Shown here: one piece after another, positions 25,499 to 32,713 of the stretch
Layout of the letters: every line of letters starts with the position of its first letter
Numbering within the stretch: the first letter of the stretch is position 1
Source: Planctomycetia bacterium
GTDB taxonomy: Bacteria; Planctomycetota; MHYJ01; WSZJ01
Length of the DNA stretch: 35,334 nucleotides
Direction of reading: 5' to 3'
Assembly (NCBI GenBank): GCA_020849035.1
Contig: JADLHC010000105.1
Location: 1-35,334, forward strand
Translations under genes and position numbers: made by a program
The notes under the pieces: generated by a model
Told to the model about the DNA's origin: nothing
Database searches by the model: none
The model's input: the letters and a program-made list of their open reading frames with translations, nothing else

Positions 25499-26343
25499 GG
25501 GCGGTTGGCCGCGTCCGTCCCGGCGAGTTCGCTGCTGCGACGGAGCAGCCCGGCGAGCTCCCGTTCGAACCGCGTCGCCCGGGCGCGCATCTCCACGGCG
25601 AGGCGCCGCCGCAGGGCCGCCAGGCCCTTCACGCCGCCGCGCTTCCGCGCGAATCTCACCGCGGCCCGGTCGATCGCGAACCGGTCGTGCCACTCGCCGG
25701 CTGCGTCCTGGAGCCGCACGAACATCGCCCGGAACGCGGCGTCCGCGGCCGCGGGGTAGCAGCCCGCGATGGACTCCTGCTGGTACCGCAGGAAGCGGAT
25801 CTGGCGGCGCAGCTCGTGGGCGCGCTCGGGGTCGTCCATCGGGCGCCCCTGCGCGGCGAGACGCATCACCGCACCCAGGCGCGGCGCGAGCGAAATGCGA
25901 CCGGGTTCGGGGGCAGCCGGACCGGCCAGTGCTCGCGCCACAGCCTCCTTGACCCGGCGGATCCTCCCCGGCGTCAGCCAGCTTCCCAGCCGCCGGCGCG
26001 CCTTCTTCGCCTGCCGGCGCAGCTTCTCCGCCAGCGCCCGGCGCGCCGCCGCCTCCGCGGCAGGACCCCTCCGCAGGAACCTCTCCGCCACATCCAGGTT
26101 CCTCACCCGCCCCAGCCGCCTGACGCACTTGTCCAGCCGCCCTCGCAGCTCCTCGCCTGCTTCCGACTCCGGCAGCCGGATCTCCAGCGCCGCGAGGAGC
26201 CTTCGCGCGGAGACGCGCGCGTCGTGCACCGCGTCGGCGTCCGAGGGGTCCTTCATCACGCCGCGCAGCTCGGAAAGCAGCCGGGACGCGTGAGGCGTCA
26301 GCGCAGCCCGCTGGGGGAAGGGGGTTTTCGCGTGCTCGCCCAT
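25495..26343 (-). CDS. CHAD domain-containing protein
   Basis: A 282-residue all-helical protein with the CHAD hallmark VHDARVSARRLLAALEI near residue 40. It continues with the basic, histidine-containing helices CVRRLGRVRNLDVAERFL, HELRRQIRFLRYQQESI and LQDAAGEWHDRFAIDR. CHAD domains bind polyphosphate through basic surfaces. It lies between ppx (3 bp upstream) and sixA (overlapping start), so all three are probably one operon. No CYTH domain is fused. The first about 20 residues are not conserved; ATG 26343 follows the ppx stop directly, which decides the start. Confidence 0.9.
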   Translation of the reverse strand: MGEHAKTPFPQRAALTPHASRLLSELRGVMKDPSDADAVHDARVSARRLLAALEIRLPESEAGEELRGRLDKCVRRLGRVRNLDVAERFLRRGPAAEAAARRALAEKLRRQAKKARRRLGSWLTPGRIRRVKEAVARALAGPAAPEPGRISLAPRLGAVMRLAAQGRPMDDPERAHELRRQIRFLRYQQESIAGCYPAAADAAFRAMFVRLQDAAGEWHDRFAIDRAAVRFARKRGGVKGLAALRRRLAVEMRARATRFERELAGLLRRSSELAGTDAANRP

Positions 26344-26346
26344 CGC

Positions 26347-27864
26347 CTACCCCTGCCGGCCCTCTTTCCGTGCCGCCACGAGCTTCAGGTCCCGCCCGAA
26401 CGCGACGCGGAACAGATCGGCCCGGCGGTCGGCCGTGTAGAGCTCGAGCTCCGGGTCGGCGGAAGCGCGAACTTCGACCGTGACGTCGCCGCCCTCGGGA
26501 GTGATGCGGAGGTCGTCCACGAGCGCCGCATGGCTGCGGTCGAGCCCGTCGGCGACGCGCAGGATGGCCCCGAGCAGATTCACGCGGCGGCGCTGCCCCT
26601 TCGAGAGCTCTCCGTACCCCTCGTGGTCCTCGTGCGGGAGCGCGCCGCGGTGGTAGCGGGCGACGAGGGCGATGATGAGGCGCTCCTCGTCCGTGAATCC
26701 CTCGATCGCGCCGTTCATGATGAGGTAGTAGGCGTGCTTGTGGTGCTTCTCCGCGCTGATCCAGTACCCCGCGTCGTGCAGCAGCGCGGCGTACTCAAGG
26801 AGCTCGCGGTCGGAGGCGTGGAGGCGGTGGAGCGGCGCGAGGTCGTCGAACATGCGCAGGGACAGGCGTGCGGTCTGCGTCGCGTGGAGGTCGAGCGCGC
26901 CGAGGCGCCGGGCGAGGACGTGGACGCTGCGGCGCCGCGGGTCGGCGATCTCGTCGTCGCGGATCGTGAGGCGCGCCGCGTTGCGCGCGGCGTAGTCGGC
27001 GACGACCCCCTCGCGGAGCGCGCGGTCGCAGGGAACCAGCTCGTCGAGGTCCGCCTCCTCCATGAACACCCGCACCACCACGGACCCGGGGCCGATCGTG
27101 TCCGCGCGGGCCTCGCCCACCGGCCCGAGCGACGCCAGCTCCTTCCGCGACGACGCCATCAGGCGGTGCGACAGGTCCTCCAGCGGCCCCCGGCGGATCG
27201 CCTCTTCCTCCCCGCGCGCTCCCAGCAGCTTCGCCAGCGCCAGGATCGTTCCGCTCGTCCCGAAAAAGGTCCCGGGCGCACGGCGCTTCACCTCGCGCGC
27301 CACCGGGAGGATCTCCTCGCGGATGTGGTCCTCCATCGCATCGCGATCCTTCGACCGCGGGAATCCCTCCGCCATCCGCAGCACGCCCAGCTTCAGGCTC
27401 CGCACGTACGACGGTCGCTCCCCCTCGCCGACGATCACCTCCGCGCTCCCGCCCCCGATGTCGATCACGCCGATCCGCCCCGCCGTCGGCGGCAGCCCTT
27501 CCCGCACGCCGGCGTAAATCAGCCGACCCTCCTCCTCCCCGCTCACCACCCGCACCGCCAGCCGCGCTTCCTTCTCCGCGCGCCGCACGAACTCCCCGCG
27601 GTTCTTCGCGTCCCTCACCGCCGACGTCGCCACCGCCAGCACCGCCTCGACGCCCTGCGCCTCCGCGATGGCGCGGAAGCGCCGCAGGACGCCGATGGCG
27701 CGGTCCATGTCCGCCAGAGGGATCGCGCCGTTGCGGAACGTCGCGCGCCCGAGCTGGAGCATCTCCTTGGAGCGGTCGAGGATCTCCCGGACGCCCGGGG
27801 CGAAAAGGCGGGAGACGACGAGGTGGACGCTGTTCGCGCCGATGTCGATCGCGGCGACTTTCAT
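26347..27864 (-). CDS. ppx: exopolyphosphatase / guanosine-pentaphosphate phosphohydrolase (Ppx/GppA)
   Basis: A 505-residue ASKHA-fold phosphatase that trims inorganic polyphosphate or converts pppGpp. The N-terminus KVAAIDIGANSVHLVVSR and the second phosphate loop VIDIGGGSAEVIVG are diagnostic, with GTSGTILALAKLLG and the SLKLGVLRM segment between domains. The C-terminal third is the HD-like domain (LEYAALLHDAGYWI, HHKHAYYLI, ILRVADGLDRSHAA). ATG 27864 is chosen for the family N-terminus; longer frames upstream run through the palindromic repeat. No Shine-Dalgarno is seen. It heads the ppx-CHAD-sixA operon. Ppx versus GppA specificity cannot be decided from sequence alone. Confidence 0.92.
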   Translation of the reverse strand: MKVAAIDIGANSVHLVVSRLFAPGVREILDRSKEMLQLGRATFRNGAIPLADMDRAIGVLRRFRAIAEAQGVEAVLAVATSAVRDAKNRGEFVRRAEKEARLAVRVVSGEEEGRLIYAGVREGLPPTAGRIGVIDIGGGSAEVIVGEGERPSYVRSLKLGVLRMAEGFPRSKDRDAMEDHIREEILPVAREVKRRAPGTFFGTSGTILALAKLLGARGEEEAIRRGPLEDLSHRLMASSRKELASLGPVGEARADTIGPGSVVVRVFMEEADLDELVPCDRALREGVVADYAARNAARLTIRDDEIADPRRRSVHVLARRLGALDLHATQTARLSLRMFDDLAPLHRLHASDRELLEYAALLHDAGYWISAEKHHKHAYYLIMNGAIEGFTDEERLIIALVARYHRGALPHEDHEGYGELSKGQRRRVNLLGAILRVADGLDRSHAALVDDLRITPEGGDVTVEVRASADPELELYTADRRADLFRVAFGRDLKLVAARKEGRQG

Positions 27865-27974
27865 GGGGCGGGGAGGGTATCCGGGAAGTGTTGGGGGGAT
27901 GTGAAGGCGGGGACAAGACGCCGCTAAGGAGGACCATCTTAGGCGCGGACGATGTCGGGGGCAAACGCGGGGGA

Positions 27975-28063
27975 CATCGGCCGCCGTTTCCGCGTCATCC
28001 GCCACATCCGCGAATTCCGTTCTTGAAATGAATTCGCGGATGTGGCGGAAACAGCCGCGGATG
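27975..28063. repeat. GAATTC-centred palindromic repeat, copy 1
   Basis: A long imperfect inverted repeat. Inner arms CCACATCCGCGAATTC and GAATTCGCGGATGTGG flank a 12-nt loop (28018-28029). Outer parts carry the GTTTCCG/CGGAAAC and ATCCGC/GCGGAT units, with a 9-nt insertion in the left arm. It lies 15 bp past the ABC-F stop and upstream of ppx. A related copy is at 35107-35208. Confidence 0.8.
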
Positions 28064-28078
28064 CACGGCTCCGGCGAG

Positions 28079-29476
28079 CTACTTCTGCGCCTCCAGCTTC
28101 TCCCACTCCGCGTACAGCTCCTCGCACTTCTTCTGCAGCGCCTTCTTCTCCTTCTCCAGCTCGTTCAGCTTGCGGCGGTTCGTCGCCACGTCCGGCGCGC
28201 ACTGCTTCGCCGTCACGTCCTCCACCTGCCGCTCCAGCGACGTGATCTCCTCCTGGATCCGCTCGATCCGCTTCCAGCGCCGCCGCTGCTCCTTCGCGTC
28301 CTCGTGCGCCACGGCCTGCGGCGGCGGCGCGGCCGGCTTGTGCGACGCCGGCGCCGCGGCGCGCTGCTCGCGCTTCTCCATCACGCCCGAGTAGTCCGTC
28401 GCGTAGCTCACGATCCGTCCGTCCTCGATCGCGAGGATGCGGTCGCAGACGCGGTCGAGGAAGTAGCGGTCGTGGGAGATGGTGACGATGGTGCCGGGGT
28501 AGCCGTCGAGCGCCTCCTCGATCGCCTGGCGCGAGGAGATGTCGAGGTGGTTGGTGGGTTCGTCGAGGAAGAGCGTGTTGGGCCGGGAGAGGAGGAGTTT
28601 CGCGAGGACGACGCGCGCCTTCTCGCCGCCGGAGAGCGTGCCGACGATGCGGTGGACGTCCTCGCCGGGGAAGAGGAAGAGCGCGAGCCAGGTCTGGAGC
28701 TGCTCGCGGGACATGGAGAGGTCCACGGACCAGACCTCGTCCATGACCGCCTTCTGGAGGTTCAGGCCCTCGAGATTCTGGTCGTAGTAGCCGGGGTCCA
28801 CGGACGCGCCGAGCACGGCCTCGCCCGTCGTGGGCTTGTCGCGGCCGAGCATGATCTTGAAGAGCGTCGTCTTGCCGGACCCGTTTGGGCCGATGAGCCC
28901 GACGCGCTCGCCGCGCTCGATCACGAAGTTCACGTCGCGGAACAGCTCGCGCTCCCCGAACCGCTTCGAGACGTTCTTCACGACGATCGCCGACATCGCA
29001 CTCTTGTGCACCGGCCCGAACCGGACGCGCAGCGGGTGCGCCGGCCCGCCGGGGCGGTCCAGCCGCTCGAGCCGCTCGAGGCGCCGCTTGCGGCCCTTGG
29101 CCTGCCGCGCGCGCTGCCCCGCCCCGAACCGCCGGATGTACTCCTCGGTCTTCGCGATGTGCTCCTGCTGCCGCTGGAAGGCGATGCGCGCCGCCTCGCG
29201 GCGCTCCTCCTTGAGCTCGACGAAGTCGCTGTAGCTCCCGTCGTAGTGGGAGCATTTCCCGCCCTCGACCTCGACCGTGTGCGTCGTGACGCGGTCGAGG
29301 AAGTAGCGGTCGTGCGAGACGACGATGACGGCGCCCTGGAACGCGTTGAGGTAGTCCTCGAGCCACTCGAGGCCGGCGATGTCGAGGTGGTTCGTGGGCT
29401 CGTCGAGGAGCAGCAGGCTCGGTTTCACGAGCAGTTCGCGCGCCAGCGCCGCGCGGCTCCGCTCGCCGCCGCTCAT
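28079..29476 (-). CDS. ABC-F family ATPase, C-terminal part (gene interrupted by in-frame TAG)
   Basis: This 465-residue frame starts inside the first ATPase domain at the signature MSGGERSRAALARELL. It goes on to Walker B SLLLLDEPTNHLDIAG, the charged linker typical of ABC-F proteins, and a complete second cassette: Walker A GPNGSGKTTL, signature LSGGEKARVVLAKLL, Walker B NTLFLDEPTNHLD. The C-terminal coiled coil has EEITSLERQVEDV. ABC-F proteins act on the ribosome. The first half of the same gene lies directly upstream in the same frame and ends at TAG 29503-29501, eight codons before this ATG. Read through, the product would be about 624 residues, the normal ABC-F size. It is most likely one gene with a nonsense change or a base error, not two genes. 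Confidence 0.88.
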   Translation of the reverse strand: MSGGERSRAALARELLVKPSLLLLDEPTNHLDIAGLEWLEDYLNAFQGAVIVVSHDRYFLDRVTTHTVEVEGGKCSHYDGSYSDFVELKEERREAARIAFQRQQEHIAKTEEYIRRFGAGQRARQAKGRKRRLERLERLDRPGGPAHPLRVRFGPVHKSAMSAIVVKNVSKRFGERELFRDVNFVIERGERVGLIGPNGSGKTTLFKIMLGRDKPTTGEAVLGASVDPGYYDQNLEGLNLQKAVMDEVWSVDLSMSREQLQTWLALFLFPGEDVHRIVGTLSGGEKARVVLAKLLLSRPNTLFLDEPTNHLDISSRQAIEEALDGYPGTIVTISHDRYFLDRVCDRILAIEDGRIVSYATDYSGVMEKREQRAAAPASHKPAAPPPQAVAHEDAKEQRRRWKRIERIQEEITSLERQVEDVTAKQCAPDVATNRRKLNELEKEKKALQKKCEELYAEWEKLEAQK

Positions 29477-29500
29477 CGTCGCGACGGGTTTCTTCAGCTC

Positions 29501-29953
29501 CTAGTCGCCGAAGCCGAGGCCGTGCGCGACGACCTTCAGCTCCGTCTCGAACGCGTAGCCGCCCCCGGACTCGTACGCGTGCTGCAGGTCGCCCCACTCC
29601 TCCAGCAGCTCGGGCGTCGAGGCCGTCTCCATCTCGTGCGCGACCTTCTCCATCTTCTCGTGCAGCTTGAGCAGATTCTCGAACGGCTCGAGAAGGGCTT
29701 CCTCGAGAGTGTGCGCGCCGCCCAGCTGGTCCGTCTGCCGCACGTACCCCATCCGAGATCCGCGCGCGAGCTGCACTTCCCCCGAATCCGCCTCGATCTC
29801 CTTCGCCAGGATCTTCAGCAGCGTCGTCTTCCCGGCCCCGTTCGCGCCGACGAGCCCGATGCGCTGCCCCGCGTCGACCTGGAAGTCGACGGCGTCGAGG
29901 ACCACCTTTCCGGGGTAGGCCTTCGTGACGGCGTTCATGACGGCGACGGGCAT
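29501..29953 (-). CDS. ABC-F family ATPase, N-terminal part ending at in-frame TAG
   Basis: 150 residues covering the start of the ABC-F protein: MPVAVMNAVTKAYPGKVVLDAV, Walker A GLVGANGAGKTTLLKIL, and the helical arm region up to GLGFGD. The expected continuation GD-x-ELKKPVATMSGGE follows in frame after a TAG, one substitution away from GAG, AAG or CAG. TAG is used as a normal stop by several neighbours (the DUF4912, GH57, sugar dehydrogenase and ferritin genes), so general recoding is unlikely. ATG 29953 has no Shine-Dalgarno; TAGAAT (29968-29963) ends 9 nt upstream. Confidence 0.85.
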   Translation of the reverse strand: MPVAVMNAVTKAYPGKVVLDAVDFQVDAGQRIGLVGANGAGKTTLLKILAKEIEADSGEVQLARGSRMGYVRQTDQLGGAHTLEEALLEPFENLLKLHEKMEKVAHEMETASTPELLEEWGDLQHAYESGGGYAFETELKVVAHGLGFGD

Positions 29954-29962
29954 GGGGCGGGG

Positions 29963-30005
29963 ATTCTATGCGCATTCGCGCGGCGCGCCAGCACCGTCGT
30001 AAAAT
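29963..30005. promoter_or_regulatory. divergent -10 hexamers for ABC-F (minus) and PEBP gene (plus)
   Basis: Minus-strand TAGAAT (29968-29963) ends 9 nt before ATG 29953. Plus-strand TAAAAT (30000-30005) ends 6 nt before ATG 30012. Neither gene has a Shine-Dalgarno, so both messages may be leaderless. No convincing -35 was found on either strand. Confidence 0.42.
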
Positions 30006-30011
30006 GAGCGC

Positions 30012-30476
30012 ATGTCCTTCGCCCTCCTCTGCTCCGCGTTCAAGTCCGGCGACGAAATCCCCGCGCGCTTCACCAGCGAGGACAAGAACCTCCCGCCGCC
30101 CCTCGACTTCCGCAACCCGCCGCCGGGGACGAAGACGATGGCGCTCACGATGACGGACCTGAGTGCGGGAAAGGGCGAGCCCGTCGTGCACTGGGTCGTG
30201 ATCGACATCCCGCCCGCGTCCCGCGGCATCGGCCCCAGTGGCCTCCCGCCCCCCGGCTCGAGCGAGGGCGAAAACGACTTCGGCCACGCCTGCTACACCG
30301 GCCCGAACCCCGCCAGCGGCCGCCACAAGTACGAGTTCCGCCTCTACGCGCTCGACATCGCGCTCGCCGGGCTCAGGAAACCGACGCTCGCCCAGGTCGA
30401 GGGCGCGATGAAAGGGCACGTCCTGGCGCACGCGTCGCTGGTCGGGTGGTACGAGAGGAAGCGGAAGCTGCTCTGA
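30012..30476 (+). CDS. YbhB/YbcL-family (PEBP / Raf-kinase-inhibitor-like) protein
   Basis: A 154-residue PEBP-fold protein. Motifs in order are FKSGDEIPARFTSEDKNLPP, MALTMTD, VVHWVVIDIPP (the DxxxP/HW pocket region), YTGPNPASGRHKYEFRLYALD (the GP-G-H-Y-F signature) and a C-terminal helix with HVLAHASLVGWYER. Bacterial members bind small anionic ligands and their role is poorly known. No signal peptide, so cytosolic. ATG 30012 gives the standard N-terminus; no ribosome site, and a TAAAAT lies 6 nt upstream. It converges with vapC, with about 10 bp between stops. Confidence 0.92.
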   Translation: MSFALLCSAFKSGDEIPARFTSEDKNLPPPLDFRNPPPGTKTMALTMTDLSAGKGEPVVHWVVIDIPPASRGIGPSGLPPPGSSEGENDFGHACYTGPNPASGRHKYEFRLYALDIALAGLRKPTLAQVEGAMKGHVLAHASLVGWYERKRKLL

Positions 30477-30486
30477 AGCCCGCGCC

Positions 30487-30909
30487 TCACGCCTTCGGCG
30501 GGCGGATGAGCTCGAGCGGCTGCCGGCCGTGCTTGCGATAGACGGCGAAATCGGAATCGAGCGTCAGGATGCCGTGGCCGGCGTGAATCTCGGCCATGCG
30601 CACGACGCAGGCGTCGGCAAGCGACATCGGCTGGTCGCGGTACTTTCTCTGCAGCGCGCGGACTTCCGCCAGGTTTCGGTCCAGATGAAGCGCGAGCCGC
30701 AGCGCACCCTTGTCGAGGAGCCGGTAGATCTCATCGATCCCGTCCGGAAGTCCGGACAGCAGGTACATCGCCTCAGTCAGCACCGGTTCGCACACCAGCA
30801 GCGGGGACGCAAGTCCGCCAAGCGCGCCGACCGCCCACGCGTGATGGCTCTCGTCGCGGTCCAGCAGCGCGACGAGCGGCCCCGTGTCAACGATGGCGGC
30901 GCGCGTCAC
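30487..30909 (-). CDS. vapC: PIN-domain ribonuclease toxin, VapC type
   Basis: A 140-residue PIN-domain protein; VapC toxins cleave tRNA or rRNA with Mg2+ held by acidic residues. The expected acidic positions are present: D8 in AAIVDTGPLVALLD, Glu in VLTEAMYLL, Asp in SLADACVVRMAE and Asp in ILTLDSDF. The GTG start (30909) lies inside the end of the upstream antitoxin gene (23-bp overlap), as is usual for vapBC. It ends near the PEBP gene in a convergent arrangement. Intact motifs suggest an active toxin. Confidence 0.9.
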   Translation of the reverse strand: MTRAAIVDTGPLVALLDRDESHHAWAVGALGGLASPLLVCEPVLTEAMYLLSGLPDGIDEIYRLLDKGALRLALHLDRNLAEVRALQRKYRDQPMSLADACVVRMAEIHAGHGILTLDSDFAVYRKHGRQPLELIRPPKA

Positions 30910-31147
30910 GCCCGAATCCCTTCAGGTGCCGCGGATTCGACCCGAGGTCTGAAACCCCGGACCGCACGATGCCGATCGAGTCCTTCATCAGCTCCGCCAG
31001 CGTCGGTTTCCGCACTTCCTCGTGCGGCGACTCGAGAACCAGCCGGAGCCCCGTCTCCACCAGCTCGCGAAGCTTCCGGCCGCGCAGTGCGGCCTCGGCC
31101 TTGGCGCGGCGGAAGAGGTCGTCGGGGAGGTCAATCGTGGTCTTCAT
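30887..31147 (-). CDS. vapB: VapB-type antitoxin, ribbon-helix-helix
   Basis: An 86-residue protein. The N-terminal half (MKTTIDLPDDLFRRAKAEAA then LRELVETGLRLVLE) is a ribbon-helix-helix DNA-binding unit: a beta strand MKTTIDLP and two helices. The charged C-terminal tail with PTLAELMKDSIGIV would wrap the VapC toxin. It overlaps vapC by 23 bp and is upstream of it, the standard order. A promoter and inverted-repeat operator candidate lies immediately upstream (31155-31189), consistent with autoregulation. No Shine-Dalgarno is seen; TATTAT ends 7 nt before the ATG. Confidence 0.88.
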   Translation of the reverse strand: MKTTIDLPDDLFRRAKAEAALRGRKLRELVETGLRLVLESPHEEVRKPTLAELMKDSIGIVRSGVSDLGSNPRHLKGFGRDARRHR

Positions 31148-31154
31148 GGCCGGG

Positions 31155-31189
31155 ATAATACGGGTTTATGGGTTTCCATACAACCATAA
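31155..31189 (-). promoter_or_regulatory. vapBC promoter TTGTAT-N17-TATTAT with overlapping inverted repeat
   Basis: Minus-strand TTGTAT (31183-31178) and TATTAT (31160-31155) are 17 nt apart. TTATGG (31166-31171) and CCATAA (31184-31189) form an inverted repeat with a 12-nt spacer across the -35 and spacer region. It is a likely VapBC operator. Confidence 0.55.
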
Positions 31190-31259
31190 GTTCCTGCCCG
31201 CACAGTGTCGGCACGCCTTATCCCACCCCGAGAGACCGGGCACTCGACCAGGAGGCTGA

Positions 31260-32630
31260 CTATGCTCCGAGCCACCGAATCACGGCTTGGACCGTCGCCT
31301 TCAAGTCCCCCGCGAATTGACGATCAGGGATCTCCTTTCCGTCGGCGCCTTCCAGGCTCGCGCTGATCTGTTCCCCGAGTCCTCCGCCGTGGAGGCGGCA
31401 CCTGGTTCCTCCGCTGGCCGAGACCAGGATCTCCAGCCACTGTTGCCGCTGCACCGGAACGGCACGCAAGGTGCTCCCGCAGGCGGCGAACTCGCGGTTG
31501 ATGCGCCCTGGGAGCGGATCATCGACGTTTCCGAAGTACGGGGTCTCCGTTTCCTTGGCGAGTGCCGCCTCGACGACTTTGAACACGTCCCCATCAGTTC
31601 CGGCCAAGGACTCGCCACTTCTCCCGCGGAATTGGACCGTGTAGGGTTTCTCCTTCGCCTCTTGGCCAGCAGTCGGAGAAATGATCGGAAGACCGGACGT
31701 GTCGAATGGGTAGAGCGAACAGCGGCTGAAACAAAGCCGGTCGAGGCTGGTGAATGAGAAGAATCGCGAGACAACCTCACTCTTCACCACTCTATCGAGC
31801 AGGGGCCGGTAGAACTTCAGAACCGAATCCGTCTGCGCCTGGCACAACACGTTGCCCCAGTGCCAGGCGGCGTAGATCCCTTCCTCCAGCGCTCCTCCAA
31901 GCGGGTGGCGCTCGACTTCAGGCGCCGCCTCGTGAATTGCGGTAGTCGTCGCTGCTTCGTCGATCCACTTCCTGACCACGAGTGCCGCGCGGTCCTCGGC
32001 GAGACCGTCTCCCGTCGCCACCTGGGTTCGATGCAGTAGCAGAGCGATGCTGATCGAGTCGCCGGTGCCGGCCGTCAGTCGAGCGGAACGCGGGGCTGAG
32101 TAGACCCAGAGCTCGGCGCTCTCTCGGCTCAGCATCCTCTCATCGAGTCCGACGCGTGCGACGCCTCCCTGTTGCGAGAGACGGGCATTGACTCGGGCGG
32201 CGATGTCCATCAGCCGCCGACGCTCCGCATCGACGAAGGGGTGCCTTGCCTGCAGAGCCTCGGTTGAGACTCCTTCGACCAGCCAGTCTCGAACGGCCGC
32301 GAGAACCGGCGCCAGCTCTGGAACTCGGCCGGTTGGTCGCTCGGGCGTCTCGTCCTTGAACTCGACAAGATACTCAGGCCCCCGTCGGACGGCCGGGGGA
32401 GGTCCAACGTTGACCTTCGAGAGGTGCGCGTTGCCTCGAACGCCGAGGTAAAGGACGGCTGAGTTCTCCCCGCAGAAGAAGCAGTTCATCCGGCAGGAGC
32501 GGGGCCCATGGCTCGCATCGACGTGCCAGTGAACGCCTGCTCCTTCCGTCGCGACCCGTACTCCAGACGGTCCGAGAGCTGTCTGAAGCCTCGTCTGGAG
32601 ATCTCGTGCCAGCTTCTCCCCTGGGTGCAT
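31260..32630 (-). CDS. protein of unknown function (456 aa)
   Basis: I do not recognise this family. It is predicted cytosolic, with no signal peptide or membrane segment. Visible features are an N-terminal helical stretch, a CxxC in SCRMNCFFCGENSAVLYLG (around residue 50), and KVNVGPPPAV. A helical middle carries VDAERRRLMDIAARVNARL, and a His/Trp-rich segment reads ERHPLGGALEEGIYAAWHWG. A second cysteine-rich segment is SLDRLCFSRCSLYPFDTSG. ATG 32630 has a strong ribosome site (GGAGG at 6 nt), supporting a real gene. Its base use looks less GC-rich than neighbours, hinting at transfer. It lies 83 bp downstream of the selenocysteine thioredoxin-like gene on the same strand, so the two could be co-transcribed. 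Confidence 0.7.
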   Translation of the reverse strand: MHPGEKLARDLQTRLQTALGPSGVRVATEGAGVHWHVDASHGPRSCRMNCFFCGENSAVLYLGVRGNAHLSKVNVGPPPAVRRGPEYLVEFKDETPERPTGRVPELAPVLAAVRDWLVEGVSTEALQARHPFVDAERRRLMDIAARVNARLSQQGGVARVGLDERMLSRESAELWVYSAPRSARLTAGTGDSISIALLLHRTQVATGDGLAEDRAALVVRKWIDEAATTTAIHEAAPEVERHPLGGALEEGIYAAWHWGNVLCQAQTDSVLKFYRPLLDRVVKSEVVSRFFSFTSLDRLCFSRCSLYPFDTSGLPIISPTAGQEAKEKPYTVQFRGRSGESLAGTDGDVFKVVEAALAKETETPYFGNVDDPLPGRINREFAACGSTLRAVPVQRQQWLEILVSASGGTRCRLHGGGLGEQISASLEGADGKEIPDRQFAGDLKATVQAVIRWLGA

Positions 32631-32713
32631 GGAGGTCCTCCGCAGCAGAGGATGCCACCCTGGGACTCGGCGTGCTTTCCGAGCGGACGACGGCGTCGAC
32701 TGCCCTCACCCGG

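Noticed and set aside
29501-29503. Pyrrolysine or general UAG recoding in the ABC-F gene
   Set aside because: Several neighbouring genes end properly at TAG, and no pyrrolysine-type context is present; error or nonsense mutation is simpler.
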